Source: Impatiens glandulifera (Eukaryota; Streptophyta; Magnoliopsida; Ericales; Balsaminaceae). From it: a stretch of 64,000 nt of DNA. This document shows positions 47,402 to 59,770 of the stretch, piece after piece (position 1 is the first letter of the stretch; each line of letters starts with the position of its first letter). The notes under the pieces are model-generated. The model did not search any database. It was not told the origin of the DNA and was given only the letters and a program-made list of their open reading frames with translations. The stretch is taken from the NCBI RefSeq assembly GCF_907164915.1, contig NC_061869.1, positions 19,941,125 to 20,005,124 of the forward strand, given 5' to 3'. Made by a program: the position numbers and the translations under genes.

Positions 47402-48746
47402 TTCATTGATGTTATTTTTGTTCAAATTGATATTCAACTCTAAGTGTTTCAAAATGTGATCAATTTATGAATCCTGGCAAAATATTAAAAATTACTTGTA
47501 TTAGACTCATTTTCTACATTATCATTATATCTTCTATTGTGATTGATATATAGAGAATTTATTTAATTTTAAGTGAGATTTCTTTTTCTGTTAATTTTAA
47601 TACTATGATAACTGTAACATTATTAAAAGAAACCATACCAAAGTAGTATAATTATTATAAGTTAAAAATATTATATCAAATCGATACAACAATCTAAAAA
47701 AAAAAAATTGGAGTCGAGACTTCATTGCTTTTTACATAATTTTTTTTTGGAGTCGAGACTTCATTGTTTTTTACATAGTTTTTTTAGAACGTTGAATTCC
47801 GCAAATTTTTCAGAGTGCGACTAATTCCCGTAGATTAAACAAATAACCTATAAACACATTTAACCAATTTGACCGAACGTGGCATCCGACGAGTTTGAAC
47901 CAGAATCTCAGGCTCCAATTCTTTCACATAGTTTCATCATACATTATGATATTATTTTCTTTATGATGAATTAATGCTTCATCTTATATTTCCCAACTAT
48001 TCTAATAAATAAAAAATTAGTTGTCATCAATTTCTTAGTAGGATTATGAAGAATTCATGCTTCATTTTATGTTTTTCAGCTCATCTTAAACACAAATTTC
48101 ATTGTTGACAATTCTTATCACAAAGAATAAGATTAATACACTTGTCCTTAATTCTAGTATCTTATTAATTCCTTGCTATTGTGATAACAACCATTCTTAT
48201 GTAGAAATTATACATAATAATGTGAGATTTAGTAAATTAATGATAGTCATTCTTCTGATATAATAATAATGTTAATCATTTGAATTATTTTAATGTCATT
48301 TTCATAAATACTTAATTTTAAATTAATGATAGCTATTCTTCTGATATTATGATAATGTTAATCATATGAATTATGGTAATGTCATTTTCATAAATACCTA
48401 AAAGTGAATAAAATACTCGTTACATTATTAAGTAGACATAGAACTGTGAACATTAAATCATAACTCAAAAAACACTCATTACATTATTAAGTAGAGATAA
48501 AACTTACATTGAATCATAACTCAAAAAAACACCACTTAATTACTAACAATCTACCTAGACAAATAAAAAAAAGTACATCAATGTTCTTCCTTCATTTAAT
48601 CATCACATACACTGATTAAATATAAAATGAACTTTCCTCCTAAAGATCACAACATCATATCTTCCTAGCCAACAAAGTTCAAAAAAATTGGAACACACTT
48701 TTACAGTGGTAGATATATATCCAATATTCATCCAAAATCTCGAAAA
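47402..48746. other. Intergenic DNA with small tandem duplications
   Basis: 'GGAGTCGAGACTTCATTG' plus about 25 bp occurs twice (47710-47735 and 47749-47775). A segment of about 93 bp with 'TTCTTCTGATAT', 'AATGTTAATCAT' and 'AATGTCATTTTCATAAATAC' is tandemly duplicated (48237-48328 and 48330-48402). The last part is the 3' flank of the SBH gene. No coding sequence. Confidence 0.55.
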
Positions 48747-50569
48747 TCAGTTATCCTTGTAATCTTTGGCTGGCCTTGCTTGAAGACCACCTCCAGCCAT
48801 CCTTTCAAGCGAATAAGGCATATACGTGCCAAGAATTCTATCCCAAGTTACGAAAAAGGGTTGCGAGAAATTATATTTGGTACCATAAAGCTGGTGGTGG
48901 ATATCGTGATAAGCACTGTTGTTTCTGAAGAAGATGTGGAAAAGATTTCCCGGGATCCAAAGTCCACAATGGTCATCGACAGTCTTGAGAGTAGCAAAAG
49001 AAAAGAAGTAGATTGATGTATTAGGAGACATGCCAGATATGAGGAAAGACAAGGCACCGCCTATAGTGTCCAGAATGAGCCCTTCTAGAGGATGGTTGTA
49101 AAGAGCACCAAAGGCGTAGGGCACTATTAGGCGATGGTGTTGGGAATGGATATGTCGGTATAAGAATTTGTTATGATGCATGTATCTATGCATGAAGTAC
49201 TGCCATGTATCTAGAACAACCATAGCTACTACGAATTGTCTTAGGATTATAAGCGGGGAAAATGAAGAAGAGTTAACCGTCGTCTTCTCATTATCGGCTG
49301 TTTCATTGCCTGTCACCTATATACATACCAACAAACAAATGTAAGCCTCATTTTTATAGCGAGTTTTTTTTTTTGTTCAATATCATGATTTAAATCCAAA
49401 TTGCCAAATTTATAGTTGTAAGACACATTTGATAAATAACTCCCAAATTTCTTAGAGACATTAGTTTTTCATTTGCTGATTTGATTATAATTAAAGATTC
49501 CCATATAAAAAAAATAGTTAAAAATTGACATAACAAAATGATCCATAAGTATAATTTTCAAACACTTTTTCTTTTTCTTTAGATACAATATTTAGTTACT
49601 AAGTAGGGTATAGTTCAAGAAGTATCATGATTCGGGTCGATTCCACTAAAAACACCTTAATTTCAAGTTAATTTCAATTGGCATTGTGCTAGCTTCTTAA
49701 AAACAAAAAACTAAACAACCAAAAAACCTGAAATTTTACTTGTTTATTGTTTAAATCCAGATCCTAATTCGGGGTGGTATAAGCAAAACCGAATAACCGA
49801 CGGTTTATGAAACAGCTAAACCGAACTCAACAATTTGATTGCTCGGTTTAGTGACAACCGAATCACAAAACCGACCGATGATGGTTAAAATTTAAAAAAT
49901 ATACATAATTTAGTTACAACTTATAGTTTAACCATCAAACATTTCTTTTAATAATTAAGTTTTCAACAACATAGTTGTTTTTAAAACTAAATAATTGCAT
50001 TGTTTAGCAATAATTTTGGCAATCTAATGAAACCGATCAAACAAATCAGCTTACACCACTAATCAGAAAAGAAAATTATAAATATTTTCAAATAGAATCA
50101 TTATTTCTAACAGAAAATAATGACAAAGCCTAATAAAAGAAATGATTGACTATTTTTATTTTTCTCTTTCAGCCTTGCCAAGATATGAAGAAAAGCAGGG
50201 TAAAGAAAAAAAAACTAGAAACAAGCTTACTTGATTAAGATGATTTCAAATAATCCATTAACAGAAGTCATAAAACAGGGTAATTTGCAAAGAAAACATA
50301 ATTATTGAGAATTGAAGCAATACTAAAACATGATATAGAACAGTTACCTTAAACAAGATGATAGCTACAATAGCCTGAAGAGCCTGTTGAAGAAGAACCC
50401 CTTTTAAAACAGTAGATTTGGACACCAAATTCTTCTCATCTTCCTCTTTTCTTGAATGCAATCGATAATCATCCAATGAACCCATCAAAGCATATAATCC
50501 AGAATATACCCAATACACCACAATTGGAAGAAAAGCTCCCATTAACTCATCTGATACCCCAAAATCCAT
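48747..50569 (-). CDS. SBH1: Sphinganine C4-monooxygenase (sphingoid base hydroxylase)
   Basis: Endoplasmic reticulum di-iron enzyme that hydroxylates C4 of dihydrosphingosine to make phytosphingosine/t18:0 long-chain bases. Exon 1 is 50569-50348 (74 codons, MDFGVSDELMG), intron 50347-49317 (GTAACT...TATAG), exon 2 49316-48747; 263 aa, close to the roughly 260 aa of Arabidopsis SBH1/SBH2. Hydrophobic segments: AFLPIVVYWVYSGLYAL, LQQALQAIVAIILF and others. His boxes of the fatty acid hydroxylase family: HRYMHH, HSQHH and the C-terminal HDIHH. Further family motifs: VLDTWQYFMHRYMH, TVDDHCGLW and YGTKYNFSQPFFVTWDRILG. The long 103-codon frame of exon 1 overruns the donor site. The gene looks intact. 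Confidence 0.96.
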
Positions 50570-52177
50570 TGTAATTCGAAACTAGATATCTATTACAATG
50601 ATTTGGGGAGATGGGTTTTGTTTTTCTTCAAACTAATAATAATCTTATGAATTGAAAACAAGGTTTGACTGACTGATCAATAGAGTTGACAGCAATCGAA
50701 AATTTCTAGGGTTTGAAATTGAAATTGAAAAGGGTTTGTTAGAGAGAGAAAGGGAATGAAAGGGGGAGGAATAGCAGATGGGATTGATTCAATGGTGATG
50801 ATAATTAAAAGCAATTGTGGAAAAGACGAACCAGATGAAGTTGTATAATCAATCCTCCATTGTCGACATCATTCATTTGAGTAAACTCATTAAAATATAA
50901 TAAGACCTCTTCTCTCTCATTTACAAGTCAATTATAAAATATTTGCTTATTTTTCTTTCATTTTACTCCTTTAACTATCTAACCTTTATCATATCAGTCC
51001 TGACAATATTTATTTTTTACGCCACCTCGTCGTCATGATCTCTCGCTTCAACTCAAAATATTTTCAGATGAAATCAAACCCAAACCCATAATCTTTTGAT
51101 TCTTTAAATCGGCTCTTATCACTTGATATGAATCATTACAAAATTAATAATATTTATTTTTTTTTTTTCAAAATCATCTTGTCTAGCTATTCTATTTTAA
51201 AAATTATTGTGAGATAATACTGTATAAGATATCTTTATATCATATTCTCTTATAAGATTATTTTTTCATTAGATTAAAATTTACCATATTATTATAAAAA
51301 AATAAATTAAAAATTTGTATAAATTATAAAGGCTAAATAAATATATTAGTTATATTATATATTTAATTATGTTTATAAATATTTGAGAGAAAAAAAACTA
51401 TCTAAATAAATTTTAAATTTTATTTTAAATTATAATAGTTTATTTAAAATATAAAGTTTGGTATATATTATTATTATTATTAATTAAAATAATAAACAGA
51501 TATGGTTTAAAAAAATAACATTAACAAAATAAATTAAATTATGAATAAAAAATATATGTTTTTAATTTATAATTACAAATTCAATTTTTCTTTATAAAAT
51601 GGTAAAAGAAAAACTGTTTATTTTTATTTTTTAAAATTAAAATTATTTATAAACTATTGAAGTTTTATTAAAATTAAAATTGTAAGACTTTAATTATTTT
51701 CAAAGTTTATATATAAGAGATTTTTAATGCTTATCATAGACAACTATAATATGGATTGATACTTGATTATTTAAGATTATTTTTTAAATTAATCTATCTC
51801 ATTGTCCATTATTTTTCTAATTTATCAATAAAAAAATGTCATTCTAATTTAATTTTTTTTAATAAATACATATGATATGTAATCGGAGGGCTTGTTTGGT
51901 GTTTGTACATTCAAATAGGACGGCGATTTTGGAATAAGAAGGAAACTTCAACGTAAATTCTCATTTAGAAAAAGAAAAAAAGGAAGCTTCTACTCTCTGC
52001 CTGTTTTATTTTGGCATAATACTACCTTAAGGGCAGTTTGAATTCATCAACTATTATTAATTGACACAATAAAATGATATAGAATAAAGTAACTAATAAA
52101 TTTATTAAATATTGCTTGATAACAACATATTTGGGAAGTTGCTTATAATGGTACAAATAATTAATATATATATATAA

Positions 52178-52208
<31 letters not shown>

Positions 52209-53470
52209 TGCATATTGATTGCTCTACATGTGACCAGGGTGGCCCTAAAGTAATAGGACTAACTACTTCAAAGGTTCACATAATTTGTTTTAAAAAAAAA
52301 AAGGATTTGTTAAATGACTTAAATCTTTGACTTATTCTAATAAACTTATAGAAAAATAATTAACTAATAAAAAAAATATAAAAAGCCTTAACAGCATCTA
52401 ATCCTCATGCATGTGTTCGACTTAAAAAGAAAAAAAGTAGTAGGAGAAGGATAACATAGAAAAATTAAAGTGATTATTTAAGTACTTAAAAATACAACTT
52501 AGAAATACATCGCTTAATCTAAACATCTAATTGACCAAGTTTCAGCCTAGAAATAGTTATTTTAGCCACAAATATTGAGATTTGTTTTCTTTCATGTGAG
52601 AATTGTATTCTAGACATTTTATTTCTTAAAAATCAATTAGGTAACTTGAGTTATTTTAGTGTTGTATATTGATTATTTTATTTTAATTTTTAATAAAAAG
52701 AAAATAAGTATAGACACTTATTGACCATTGATCAATAATAATGGTCAAATTACATTTCAACCCATGAAAAAACAGAGGAGGACAAAAGACAGGAGGGGAC
52801 AAGAGAATGACGTGTCATCGTGTTATTAACTGAAAAAATGAAAAAAAAAGATAAAATAGAATAATAAATTTTACAATTTTTTCAGCCAGTTAAATTGTGC
52901 CATGCTATTCTCTTTCTCAATAATTTCTCATATCAAAATTGGAAAAGTTAAATTTATTAAATTAACACAAAAGATAAATATTTAGTGACTATATATACCC
53001 ACTCAATTTAAGAACACATGCCTATAATTTTTATACATAATTCTTATAATGAGTTTAATAAATCTGTATATTATTATTGTTTTTGAAATGGTTCATTAAA
53101 TATTAAAAAATAAGAGTTATTTAAGTATACAAAATAAAGTATGACAACAGAAAAATTAAAATTTATAAAAGACAATCAAGAAAGAAAACAAAGATAGTAG
53201 TAAGCCGCACCACCAAATGATTAACGTTGCAGGAATATCTTAAAAAAAAGTAATGAGCTCTCCAACCAACTTTACGTATTTTCCAAAAATAATATCAAAT
53301 AGCGTAATAATAATAACGATATGGATGATGCGTATTATCAAATACCATCACTGAAAATACGACGATTCATTTACAACCATATAGTCCACTAATACATAGT
53401 ATGATAGTAACCAATGATTCAAGCCCTCCATATTTATGGTCTCGATTGAAATCTCCCAACAACTCAGACA
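50570..53470. other. SBH upstream region and AT-rich intergenic DNA
   Basis: 50570-50900 is the likely SBH promoter and 5' UTR (minus strand), with a GA-rich stretch (50740-50775 read on plus). Beyond this is AT-rich spacer with an (AAT)n run at 52177-52206. A GGGCTTGTTTGG at 51888-51899 resembles a Tourist MITE end, but no partner was found. No gene seen. Confidence 0.5.
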
Positions 53471-53479
53471 TTACTCACT

Positions 53480-53613
53480 AGATTGGAACCATGCTCCAAT
53501 GCAAACTCCAAATATCTATCACTTCACTACGACCTAAAACAATGTGGATTGGAATAATGCTCCAATGCAAACTCCAAATATCTATCACTTCACCACAACG
53601 TAGAACAATGTGA
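53480..53613. repeat. Tandem duplication of about 68 bp
   Basis: 'GCTCCAATGCAAACTCCAAATATCTATCACTTCAC' plus flanks and 'AACAATGTG' appears twice, differing at a few positions. The surrounding sequence (53200-54020 and 59778-60240) may be one older repeat split by CACTA element 2. Confidence 0.7.
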
Positions 53614-54029
53614 GACGCTCTTCAAACCTTCATAAGACACATCCGACTAATTACTATACAATATTTTTTCATTCATCTATCGTCCATCAAAATCGCACCC
53701 TTAATAACACTCTAGCCAAAAATGAAATTTTCAATTGATGAAATATTATACTCCCACAACTTCTCTCAATAATAATTGTACAGAGACAACTCAACAAACA
53801 AGTTATAATAATGTCCACATGAAAATAATTCATGTTTTGTCTCGTATACTATCATGTCTATACATGTCACCTCCTTACACCTCACCATGATCAAAACCCT
53901 AGCATGAGAAGATCCATTACTAGTATTAAACCACCTTCTATATCTGACATGACTAGGAAAATTGTTAATCTAATGATTAAACATGTCCTTAACTATGGAA
54001 TTTTTGCATATGACAATGAACACTGGTGA

Positions 54030-54775
54030 AAAAAGGGTCAAAACCGAGAGTTAAAACTCTCGGTTTTGACCCTATAACTTTCGGTGAAGACACCTTACCG
54101 AAGGTTTTAGTAACCCTCGCCATCCCTCGGTATTGACACTCTCGGGACTTCCATAAAGAGAAAAACCGAGAGTTATATGAAAACTTTCGGTTTTTTCTCT
54201 TTGTGAAAAAAACGAGGGTTTTACAAGAACTTTCGATTTTTCTCTTTTTGGAAAAACCGAGGGTTTTATAAAGACCTTTCGGTTTTTCTCTTTTGTGGAA
54301 AAACCGAGGGTTGTATATAGACCTTTCGGTTTTCTTCTTTTTACAAATAACCTTCGGGTTTTCTCTGTGTGGAAAAACCGAGGGTTTTGCAAAGAACTTT
54401 CGGTTTTACCCGAAGAGGAAAACCGAGAGTTATATACTAAACCTTCGGTTTTCCTCTTCGGTTAAAACCGAAAGTTTTGTATATAACTCTCGGTTTTCCT
54501 CTTCGGGTAAAACCGAGAGTTTTCCACTAACTCTCGGTTTTCTCCTTTTCAAGAAAATCGAAAGTTATATTAAAACTCTCGGATTTTACCCGAAGAGGAA
54601 AACCGAGAGTTTTGTAAATAACCTTCGGTTTTCCTCTTTAGGATAAAAACCGAGGGTTTGTCATATAACTCTCGGTTTTCTCTTTGGCTAAAAACCGAGA
54701 GTTTTCTAATATCTCTCGTTTTTTCCAAAAAGAGAAAAACCGAGAGATTTCAATATTACTTTCGGTTTTTTCCCC
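54030..54775. repeat. Left subterminal hairpin repeats of CACTA element 2
   Basis: Dozens of ACCGAGAG/CTCTCGGT and ACCGAAGG/CCTTCGGT motifs arranged as hairpins of 30-45 bp with loops such as TTATATACTAAA. They are the likely binding sites for the element's TNPA-like protein. Frames running through this stretch are artefacts of the repeats. Confidence 0.85.
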
Positions 54776-54997
54776 TAAATTTTTAAAAATGTGCGGATTA
54801 TTTTGCTCGCAACCAAAACCTAACCAAAACCTGTTCAGCCAAACCAATATATTAATGATAAAAGAAATGCAGCATACAATAAACGATCACATTAATTGAT
54901 CGTGAACATTACAAAATTCGAAACCAAACAAATATTCCGAACAATCTGTTATAAGTTCAACTACTATAATGAAAACATGTTCATAATCGAAACAACC

Positions 54998-55925
54998 TTA
55001 GCTTGTGGGGGGAGGAGGTGGTTGTTGCCTCATATATAATTCGACTCTCTCCATTCTCGCGTTCATCTCTGCCTTCTCCCTCTCCATTTTTTCGGTAATC
55101 TCTAACTTCTCCCTCTCCATTCTTTCCACAATTTCTTGCTTTTCCAATTGCAATTCATCCATTTTCCGCCTTCTTTCTTCATCTCTCTTCTCCAGTTCCT
55201 CCAGCTTGAGCTTCATTATTTGATTCTCTTCTAACAATCGCTCATTGTTTCGCTGTGAACTGTTTCCACTACGACGATCATCACGAAAGTGTGTGGGCCG
55301 GACGCCTGATCCCATTCCGAACACTACCCCGTGTTTTTGTTGTCCGAACACCCTCTCCGTCAATTCAAAATCCGATATTCCGGGTTCGTTACTAACAACC
55401 TCCTCCATCTCAGCCTGCACAATTCAAATAAAATATCATTTATATAATAAAAAACTAGGCATATTCAATTCACTTACAATTTTCTCTTGCACGTGTTCGT
55501 CCGGGACGGGTGTTGGGTTTTCTTGTGTCGGTTTTGGTGTACGGGTCCTCTTGAATACTTCAATTACAGACGGTGGCCGTCCCATTTCAATCGCCTGTTG
55601 AAATAAATGATTTATATAATTAATAACAATCTTTATATTAAGTTATTACAAATAATGTACTTACCAACTCGTCTTCAATTTGTGCAAACGGTCTACTTCC
55701 CGTTCGATGTGGGAATTTCAGATTCTTCCGATTCTTCATATTTGTAGTACTGTGTCTCTGTATTTGAAATAACAAATGAAGTTAGATTAATTAATATCAA
55801 CTCTTATTTGAATTATGAAACCTTACCTTAAACGTTTCTGTGAAGAAATGGTTGCGACACACGAATTCTCAATCGTCTCGATCGTAGTCCGGTGGAGGAT
55901 TAGCCAGTACCGCCGTTAAAATCAA
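54998..55925 (-). pseudogene. Transposase_24-type gene, 3' half only, CACTA element 2
   Basis: Exons, minus strand: about 55925-55827 (truncated at its 5' side), 55757-55665, 55594-55478 and 55414-54998. The two middle exons are 93 and 117 nt, exactly the sizes of the corresponding exons in element 1, so the genes are homologous. The last exon has KHGVVFGMGSGVRPTHF, then a long coiled coil (RMEREKLEITEKMEREK) and a Pro tail. A TGA at 55869-55871 replaces the family Trp, at the same codon as the TGA in element 1. The 5' exons are gone, replaced by an AATCAAACC-type repeat from 55926. Confidence 0.8.
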
Positions 55926-56170
55926 AATCAAACCAATTAACCATACATCAATCAAACCCAATATAAACCTAGTGTTAACATTAATCAAACCAAAATCAAA
56001 CATAAATCAAACCAAAATCAAACCTCAATCAAACCTCAATCAAACCTCAATCAAACCAATCTTAACTAAATCAAACAAAAATCAAACCTCATTCCAACCA
56101 AAAACAAACCAATCTAAACTAAGTCAAACAAAGATCAAACCATAATCCTAAATTAAACAAAATGTAACAT
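55926..56170. repeat. Degenerate AATCAAACC / CAATCAAACCT repeat
   Basis: About twenty loose copies of a 9-12 bp unit (ATCAAACC with A/T-rich variation). It begins exactly where the transposase exon loses similarity, so it may mark the deletion junction. Confidence 0.75.
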
Positions 56171-56394
56171 AAATCAACAAATCCAAACCAAATCTCACAT
56201 ATATAACATCAATCATTCAAACAGATTCAATCAGATTCAATAATAAGATTAATAATTCCTAATTCTAACAAATCCTAAAAACTAACCCTAAAATCCCTAA
56301 AATCTAACATATATAACACTAATATATATAAATTAACTTGAAATCCTAACATATATAACACTAATATATATAAATAAACCTGAAATCCAAGAAC

Positions 56395-56650
56395 TGACCT
56401 TCAATCGTCGGCGGAGGCTGGCTGAGGCGCGGCTGAGAGCGGCGGAGGCGCGGAAGCAGAACTTCAATCGGGTCCGCGGCAGATCTTCGACCGGTGGCGG
56501 CTTCAAGATGGCGACGTCTTGGCGGCTTCAAGGCGGCGTCGTCTTCTTCAGGATCGAAGGGTGTCGTCTTGGCGGAGGGTGTCGGCTGAGAGCGGCGCTG
56601 GCGAAGAGAAGCGGCGGGAGAGAGAGAGTCGGATCGAAGAAGAAAAAACG
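56395..56650 (-). promoter_or_regulatory. GC-rich leader 1 of CACTA element 2
   Basis: CpG-rich, purine-skewed block (GGCGGAGGC, GAGAGCGGCGG repeats) between the gene remnant and the next block of subterminal-type repeats (56695 on). It corresponds in place to the GC-rich leader of element 1 at 11140-11300. A 60-codon frame through it has no recognisable product. Confidence 0.45.
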
Positions 56651-56689
56651 GGGAAGAAAGAAAGAAGGGTTTTTTTTTTTAATTAAATA

Positions 56690-57725
56690 GTTGATTCCCG
56701 AGAGTTTTCTGAAAACTCTCGGAATTTAAATATCCAAGAACCGAGAGTTTTCATTTAACTCTCGGTTTTATGAAAATAATCAAAACCGAGAGTTATAAGA
56801 AAACTCTCGGTTTTTGGATATTTAAATTCCGAGAGTTTTCATATAACTCTCGGTTTTGATTATTTGTTTACATTTTCACTATTAAAATTAAATGCACAAA
56901 ACCGAGAGGTTTTAGTAAATCTGTCGTATTTTATGCATATTTCCGAAAGTTATTTATTTAACTTTCGGTTTTATAAAATGACAAATTATTAAATTATTTG
57001 GATTCTCACTTTCTAATAATGATGAACAACATGAATTTAACACATTTGATATCCTTAAAACATTTCTCAATCCATATGATCAAACATTACACAAATACAT
57101 AGAATAATCCTACATAAACATTCATATACACTTCTCTTTATGATCTAACACATTCTTGAACATTTTAACATTAAACACAAACTAAAATTTTAAAATAAAA
57201 CACACACTTGATAATATTAGTTAGGAGTCTAGATTATAACCAAAAAAACCAATTAATTTAACAATTTGGGACATATTAATTCCGAGAGTTAATCATAAAA
57301 CCCTCGGTTTTTATGAGTATTTCCGAAAGTTTTACCCTAAACTCTCGTAATTTCTATGTCACAAAATGTTAAATTAATTGGTTCCTAATCTTCTAATGGA
57401 TTTGAACATTATTAATTTAACACATTTAATACCTTAACACATCACCCATATGATCAAACTTTATACACATTCATGTCATCATATATAAACACAAACATAT
57501 AAATACACTTCTTTATATAATCAAACACAATCATAAACATTTTAACATTAAACACATTCTTAATTTTTAAAAAACAACACACACTTTATTAGATTAATTA
57601 AGATTCTAGATTGGAGTGTATCAAACAAATAATTTTCCAAATTATGATTTGGTAACACCGAAAGTTAATAGTTAAACTTTCGGTTTTTTGCGTGTCACCG
57701 AAAGTTTTAAGGAAACCTCTCGGTT
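56690..57725. repeat. Internal subterminal-type repeats and spacer, CACTA element 2
   Basis: Hairpins with CCGAGAGTTTTC-n-GAAAACTCTCGG at 56698-56870 and scattered single motifs at 57280-57345 and 57655-57725. Between them is AT-rich DNA with two related segments ('ACACACTT-ATTAG-TTA', 'CATATGATCAAAC-TTA') about 415 bp apart. These motifs are normally restricted to element ends, so their central position suggests fusion of two ends or an internal duplication. Confidence 0.6.
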
Positions 57726-57732
57726 TAAAGTA

Positions 57733-58520
57733 GGGTAAAAACCGAAGGTTTATTTGAAAACCTTCGGTTTTTACCCTCCCCATACTTAGAAAATTTTCAA
57801 ATTTTTTTAATGTAAGGTAAAAACCGAAGGTTTATTTGAAAACCTTCGGTTTTTACCCTCCCCATACTTAGAAAATTTTCAGATTTTTTTAATGTAAGGT
57901 AAAAACCGAAGGTTTATTTGAAAACCTTCGGTTTTTACCCTCCCCATACTTAGAAAAAAATCTGATTTTTTTAATGAGGGGTAAAAACCGAAGGTTTTCA
58001 AATAAACCTTCGGTTTTTACCCATTCCCATACTTAGAAAAAAAATCAGATATTTTAATGAGGGGTAAAAACCGAAGGTTTATTTGAAAACCTTCGGTTTT
58101 TACCCATTCCCATACTTAGAAAAAAAATCAGATTTTTTAATGAGGGGTAAAAACCGAAGGTTTATTTGAAAACCTTCGGTTTTTACCCATCCCCATACTT
58201 AGAAAAAAAATCAGATATTTTAATGAGGGGTAAAAACCGAAGGTTTATTTGAAAACCTTCGGTTTTTACCCATTCCCATACTTAGAAAAAAAATCAGATT
58301 TTTTAATGAGGGGTAAAAACCGAAGGTTTATTTGAAAACCTTCGGTTTTTACCCTTCCCCATACTTAGAAAAAAATCTGATTTTTTTAATGAGGGGTAAA
58401 AACCGAAGGTTTTCAAATAAACCTTCGGTTTTTACCCATTCCCATACTTAGAAAAAAAATCAGATATTTTAATGAGGGGTAAAAACCGAAGGTTTATTTG
58501 AAAACCTTCGGTTTTTACCC
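57733..58520. repeat. Tandem array of ten 83-bp hairpin units
   Basis: Unit starts: 57733, 57816, 57898, 57978, 58062, 58145, 58228, 58311, 58394, 58477. Each holds the near-perfect palindrome GGTAAAAACCGAAGG-n-CCTTCGGTTTTTACC (stem about 18 bp), then 'CCCATACTTAGAAAA' and 'TTTTAATGAGG'. Eight units have loop TTTATTTGAAAA. Units 4 and 9 have the inverse loop TTTTCAAATAAA. Spacer variants of units 3-4 recur in 8-9, so there is a five-unit higher-order period of about 416 bp. It belongs to the subterminal motif family of CACTA element 2. Confidence 0.95.
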
Positions 58521-58727
58521 CAATTTAAAAAAAAATTGGTCAAAACCGAAGGTTTGCAAATAAACCCCTCGGTTTTGACGATGCGGTTTTTTTTTAAAAA
58601 AATTGTGAAAATTCAACAAAACAGAATTATTTAATAAAAACATATTAAACCAAACAAAACAAACATAATAACAATAATTCATAAATATTAAAACATAACT
58701 GTCATAAATCCATAAGAAATCTACAAA

Positions 58728-59024
58728 TTAATTATTAGATGGGGTGGAAGGAGGGGGTGGTTGATTCAGTCGACTCCTCAACAAGACAAGTTCCTGTTCG
58801 AGATTCTCTAATCTCTGAGACATTTCGGCCCGGTCCGCTTTGATTTCACTAAGCAAACGACCTCTTTCGGCATCCCTTAGTCGGATTTCTTCCATTTCCA
58901 GCGTCATCTTTCTGACCTCTTCCTCACGTGCCGCAATTTCAGATTGTGTTATCAGATTCTGGTAACACGGATGCAGTTTCTCCGGTGTACGCCGAAGTCT
59001 CTTCCATGTCGAATCATCACCCAT
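58728..59024 (-). CDS. Coiled-coil ORF in CACTA element 2, 98 aa
   Basis: ATG at 59024 (MGDDSTWKRLRRTPEK). A splice acceptor-like TTTAG lies directly before it (59028-59032), so it may be the last exon of a short gene starting near the GC-rich leader at 59200-59290. Residues 30-85 form a highly charged coiled coil (REEEVRKMTLEMEEIRLRD), ending with a QPPPPS tail. The tail and coil resemble the end of the Transposase_24 gene in the same element (54998), so it could be a diverged C-terminal piece. No catalytic domain. Confidence 0.45.
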   Translation of the reverse strand: MGDDSTWKRLRRTPEKLHPCYQNLITQSEIAAREEEVRKMTLEMEEIRLRDAERGRLLSEIKADRAEMSQRLENLEQELVLLRSRLNQPPPPSTPSNN

Positions 59025-59194
59025 ATCCTAAATGCATTTCAGATATATGTATATATATATATTCATCAAACAAAATAACTTAAACTAACATAAATCAGAT
59101 CTATAATATATATATATATATACAAACTTAAGAAAAATCTAAATCTCACAATAAACAAAACAAAAAAACCAAATCAAACAAATTACCTGAAGAG

Positions 59195-59770
59195 AGGAGA
59201 AGAACCCGCGGCTTGGAGGAGGCAGGCGGCGGCGGCGGAAGAGAGAGAAAGGAGAGAAGCGGAATGATAAAGAGAAGGGTTAGGGTTTGTATTTATAGAG
59301 GTTGAGGCCGAAGGGTTTCATAAAACTTTCGGTTTTGATATTAGTCAAAACCGAGGGTTTATTAAAAAACCTTCGGAAAAAACAATTTCGAAAATTTGAT
59401 TTTTTTTTAATGAGCAAAACCGAAGGTTCTTTGTAAAACTTTCGGAAATGAAATTTTCAAAAAAGACAAAACCGAAGGTTCTTTGAAAAACCTTCGCAAT
59501 TCAAAAACCAAGGGATTTCAAAACCGAAGGTTTTTCCTAAACCCTTCGCAAATAACCCACACCCAACACTTATAATTTTTTTGGGTTTTTTGGGAAGTTA
59601 AAAACCGAAAGTTCTTTGTAGAACTTTCGGTAATAATTAATAAACCCGAAGGTTTCACACCCCACTCGGAATCTATTTTTAATTCCGAAGGATTTGTTCC
59701 TCTCGGGAGTATTTAGGAGAGGTTTAGAAAACCTTCGGGAAAAACCGTCGGTAAAGATCCTTTTTTTACC
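59195..59770. repeat. GC-rich leader 2 and right subterminal repeats of CACTA element 2
   Basis: 59200-59265 is GC-rich (AGGCGGCGGCGGCGG-like). From 59300 to 59765 there are about fifteen ACCGAAGG/CCTTCGGT and ACTTTCGG motifs in hairpin pairs, reaching to the terminal repeat. Confidence 0.7.

Noticed and set aside
51886..51910. GGGCTTGTTTGG as a Tourist MITE end
   Set aside because: No inverse partner or TWA duplication found within several hundred bases.
54072..54899. Several overlapping frames of 65-117 codons on both strands
   Set aside because: They run through the CCGAGAG/CTTCGG hairpins and only translate the repeat (recurring TESF, RFSS); no start context or homology.
57733..58520. 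Regular repeat-spacer pattern as a CRISPR array
   Set aside because: Spacers are near-identical between units, the repeats are CACTA subterminal hairpins, and this is a plant genome.
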